A stretch of 64,000 bases of DNA from Burkholderia sp. BCC0322 (GTDB taxonomy: Bacteria; Pseudomonadota; Gammaproteobacteria; Burkholderiales; Burkholderiaceae), in the NCBI RefSeq assembly GCF_902833045.1, contig NZ_CADFDU010000003.1, positions 1-64,000 on the forward strand, in the 5' to 3' direction. How positions within the stretch are numbered: position 1 is the stretch's first letter; each line of letters starts with the position of its first letter. Both the position numbers and the translations under genes were made by a program. A model generated the notes under the pieces. That model ran no database searches, was not told the DNA's origin, and saw only the letters and a list, made by a program, of their open reading frames with translations. Shown piece after piece: positions 61,766 to 64,000 of this stretch.

Positions 61766-62199
61766 GCACAACGGACCTCACGCCGTCGGAACGTATCGAC
61801 GCGCTGATCGCCGGCATTGCCGACTGGCGCGGCAAGACCTTCGCCGACCTGCGCCAGACGATCCTCGATGCGCAAGCGGGCATCGTCGAGGAATGGAAAT
61901 GGATGGGCAGCCCCGTGTGGTCGTGCGACGGAATGATCGCCGTGGCGAACGCGCACAAGGGCAAGGTGAAGCTGACGTTCATGCATGGCGCGCATCTGCC
62001 GGATCCCGCCAGGTTGTTCAACGACGGCCTCGACGGCAATGCGCGGCGTGCGATCGACCTGTTCGAAGGCGACCGGATCGACAAGCGGGCGCTGAAGAAT
62101 CTGGTGCGCGCGGCGATCGAATACAACCGCACGCATCTGAAGAAGAACGCGCGGCGAGCGGGCCCAGGCGCGAAGGCGCGCGCCGACAACGCGGCGTGA
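61762..62199 (+). CDS. DUF1801 (YdhG-like) protein
   Basis: A 145-aa protein: LIAGIADWRGKTFADLRQTI, EEWKWMGSPVWSCDGMIAVA and KGKVKLTFMHGAHLPDPARL match the DUF1801 alpha/beta fold. A basic C-terminal tail (HLKKNARRAGPGAKA) is added. Its ATG overlaps the SRPBCC stop (ATGA). Function unknown; it is probably controlled by the ArsR repressor together with the SRPBCC gene. Confidence 0.88.
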   Translation: MSTTDLTPSERIDALIAGIADWRGKTFADLRQTILDAQAGIVEEWKWMGSPVWSCDGMIAVANAHKGKVKLTFMHGAHLPDPARLFNDGLDGNARRAIDLFEGDRIDKRALKNLVRAAIEYNRTHLKKNARRAGPGAKARADNAA

Positions 62200-62238
62200 C
62201 GCGCCGGACGCGCGGCGGCATCGCGTAACGCACGCACG

Positions 62239-62268
62239 AAAAAAAAGCCCGACACGAGGTCGGGCTTC
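62239..62268 (-). terminator. Rho-independent terminator of acnA
   Basis: On the minus strand AAGCCCGAC pairs with GTCGGGCTT around CTCGT, followed by a run of eight T. It lies 56 bases after the aconitase stop codon and may also stop rightward transcription from the DUF1801 operon. Confidence 0.85.
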
Positions 62269-62323
62269 CAAATCGGCCGCAACCGCCCGCGAGGCGGCTG
62301 CGGCACCTGCAAAAGCAGGGCGC

Positions 62324-64000
62324 TTACGCTGCGAGCAGCGAGCGCAGCACGAACGGCAGGATACCGCCGTGCTTGTAGTAGTCGACTTCGATCGGCGTAT
62401 CGATGCGCAGCAGCACCTGCACACGCTGCGTGTCGCCGTTCTTGCGGTTGATCACGAGCGTGACGTCCTGCTGCGGCTTGAAGTCGTCGCCGAGGCCTTC
62501 GATGTCGTACGTTTCTTCGCCGGTGATGCCGAGCGACTGGACGCTGTCCGAGCCCTTGAACTGCAGCGGCAGCACGCCCATGCCGACCAGGTTCGAGCGG
62601 TGGATGCGCTCGAAGCTGCGCGCGATCACGGCCTTCACGCCGAGCAGCTGCGTGCCCTTCGCCGCCCAGTCGCGCGACGAGCCCGTGCCGTACTCTTCGC
62701 CCGCGAACACGACGGTCGGCGTGCCGGCGTCGACGTACTTCATCGCCGCATCGTAGATCGACAGCTGTTCGCCGCTCGGCTGATGAATCGTCAGGCCGCC
62801 TTCGACGCGCGAGCCGTCGGCCTTCGCCGGGATCATCAGGTTCTTGATCCGGACGTTCGCGAACGTGCCGCGCATCATCACGTCGTGATTGCCGCGGCGC
62901 GAGCCGTAGCTGTTGAAGTCGGCCTTCTGCACGCCGTTTTCCTTCAGCCACTTGCCTGCCGGCGAATCTTCCTTGATCGAGCCTGCCGGGCTGATGTGGT
63001 CGGTCGTGACCGAGTCACCGAAGATGCCCAGTGCGCGCGCACCCTTGACCGTCGGGATCGACGCAGCCGGTTCCATCGAGAAGTCGTTGCCGAAGAACGG
63101 CGGCTCGGCGATGTACGTCGACTTCGGCCAGTCGTAGACCTGGCCCGATTCGCCCTCGATCTTGCTCCAGAGGTCGCCCTTCTTGGTCAGCTTCGAGTAG
63201 TTGTCCTCGAACTTCTTCGGATCGAGCGCGAACTTGAGCAGCGCGTGGATTTCTTCGCTCGTCGGCCAGATGTCGCCGAGGTAGATGTCGCGGCCGCCCT
63301 TGCCCTTGCCGACCGGCTCGGTCATCAGGTCGCGCGTGATGTTGCCGGCGATCGCGTATGCGACGACCAGCGGCGGCGACGCGAGGAAGTTCGCGCGGAT
63401 GTTCGGGTGGATACGCGCTTCGAAGTTACGGTTGCCCGACAGCACGGCTGCCGCGACGATATCGTTCTTCGTGATCGCTTCGTTCAGTTCCGGCGTCAGG
63501 TCGCCCGCGTTGCCGATACAGGTCGTGCAGCCGTAGGCTGCGACCTCGAAGCCGAGTTTCGACAGGTAGGGCAGCAGGCCCGTCTTCGTCAGGTACTCGG
63601 TGACGATGCGCGATCCCGGCGCGAGCGAGGTCTTGATCTTCGGATCGACCGTGAGGCCGGCCTCGACCGCCTTCTTCGCGAGCAGGCCGGCGGCCAGCAG
63701 CACGCTCGGGTTCGACGTGTTCGTGCACGAAGTGATCGCGGCGATCAGCACGTCGCCGTTCTTCACGTCGACGCCGTTGCTCGTCGTGTACTGCGTGGCC
63801 AGATCGTCCGCCTTCTTCGCGAAGCCGTTTTCCGCGACCGGCTTCGAGAACAGGTCGGTGAACGTCGACTTGACGTGGCCGATCTCGATGCGGTCCTGCG
63901 GGCGCTTTGGGCCGGCCAGCGACGGTGCGACCGTTGCGAGGTCGAGCGTCACCGTCTTCGTGTAGTCGATGTCGCCGGCCTTCGGGATGCCGAACAGCTT
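62324..64000 (-). CDS. acnA: Aconitate hydratase AcnA, C-terminal part (partial)
   Basis: About 558 C-terminal residues of an IRP/AcnA-type aconitase, which isomerises citrate to isocitrate in the TCA cycle. The 5' end lies beyond the window. Iron-sulfur cluster cysteines are in [13 protein letters not shown] and [11 protein letters not shown]. Swivel-domain residues are in [20 protein letters not shown] and [20 protein letters not shown] (active-site Ser/Arg), then [20 protein letters not shown] terminator follows the stop. Confidence 0.95.
   Translation of the reverse strand, partial: KLFGIPKAGDIDYTKTVTLDLATVAPSLAGPKRPQDRIEIGHVKSTFTDLFSKPVAENGFAKKADDLATQYTTSNGVDVKNGDVLIAAITSCTNTSNPSVLLAAGLLAKKAVEAGLTVDPKIKTSLAPGSRIVTEYLTKTGLLPYLSKLGFEVAAYGCTTCIGNAGDLTPELNEAITKNDIVAAAVLSGNRNFEARIHPNIRANFLASPPLVVAYAIAGNITRDLMTEPVGKGKGGRDIYLGDIWPTSEEIHALLKFALDPKKFEDNYSKLTKKGDLWSKIEGESGQVYDWPKSTYIAEPPFFGNDFSMEPAASIPTVKGARALGIFGDSVTTDHISPAGSIKEDSPAGKWLKENGVQKADFNSYGSRRGNHDVMMRGTFANVRIKNLMIPAKADGSRVEGGLTIHQPSGEQLSIYDAAMKYVDAGTPTVVFAGEEYGTGSSRDWAAKGTQLLGVKAVIARSFERIHRSNLVGMGVLPLQFKGSDSVQSLGITGEETYDIEGLGDDFKPQQDVTLVINRKNGDTQRVQVLLRIDTPIEVDYYKHGGILPFVLRSLLAA

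Overview
The window looks like a Burkholderia cepacia-complex replicon, probably chromosome 2. Supporting signs are the high GC and GC-biased third codon positions, a lipase/foldase pair of the classic B. cepacia LipA type, a periplasmic KatB catalase next to an ankyrin-repeat lipoprotein, MocR-type regulators, DUF4148 and DUF3300 proteins, and type VI secretion (T6SS) spike cassettes. No rRNA, tRNA, CRISPR array or T6SS core cluster was seen. The replicon assignment is inference from remembered gene order.

Region 1 (about 1-8.4 kb) is accessory DNA of lower GC. It starts with the 3' end of one IS3-family element and holds a second, complete IS3-family (IS407-like) element at 5563-6902. Both insertion sequences are followed by tandem copies of their own last ~50 bases. 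Between them lie a TonB C-domain protein, a CPBP membrane protease whose N-terminus is broken at a G8 tract, and a decayed T6SS spike cassette on the minus strand (vgrG tail, truncated Tle3-like lipase, PAAR). The vgrG tail is joined in chimeric fashion to a DUF932 phage/plasmid-type gene. A 373-aa HNH nuclease starts three bases after the second IS.

Region 2 (8.4-52 kb) is ordinary replicon backbone. In order it carries: a phospholipase D lipoprotein; a MocR regulator divergent from a pyridoxamine-phosphate-oxidase-like protein; a DUF3300 lipoprotein; a first S53 (sedolisin) peptidase; ankB-like/katB; an EmrAB-OprM-like efflux operon with a divergent TetR regulator; an MscS channel; an LLM oxidoreductase; an LprI-like protein; a candidate small RNA; a sirtuin, a DUF938 methyltransferase and gnd; DUF4148; an NlpD-like amidase activator; Pr6Pr and cytochrome b561 membrane proteins; a DUF2946 plus OprC-type copper receptor locus; lipA with its foldase; a MocR regulator divergent from a PotABCD-like polyamine ABC operon; an MFS exporter; and a second S53 peptidase.

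Region 3 (52-61 kb) is an intact orphan T6SS cassette: VgrG, a full-length Tle3-like lipase effector, two tandem Tli3-like immunity lipoproteins, a PAAR tip and a four-helix membrane protein. Its genes overlap or nearly touch, and imperfect 38-base direct repeats flank it (52546 and 60815). It is the complete counterpart of the decayed cassette in region 1, which kept the lipase N-terminal half but lost its C-terminus and any immunity gene.

Region 4 (61-64 kb) is an autoregulated ArsR / SRPBCC / DUF1801 operon, with a palindrome lying over the arsR start codon, converging on a 3' part of aconitase acnA that runs out of the window.
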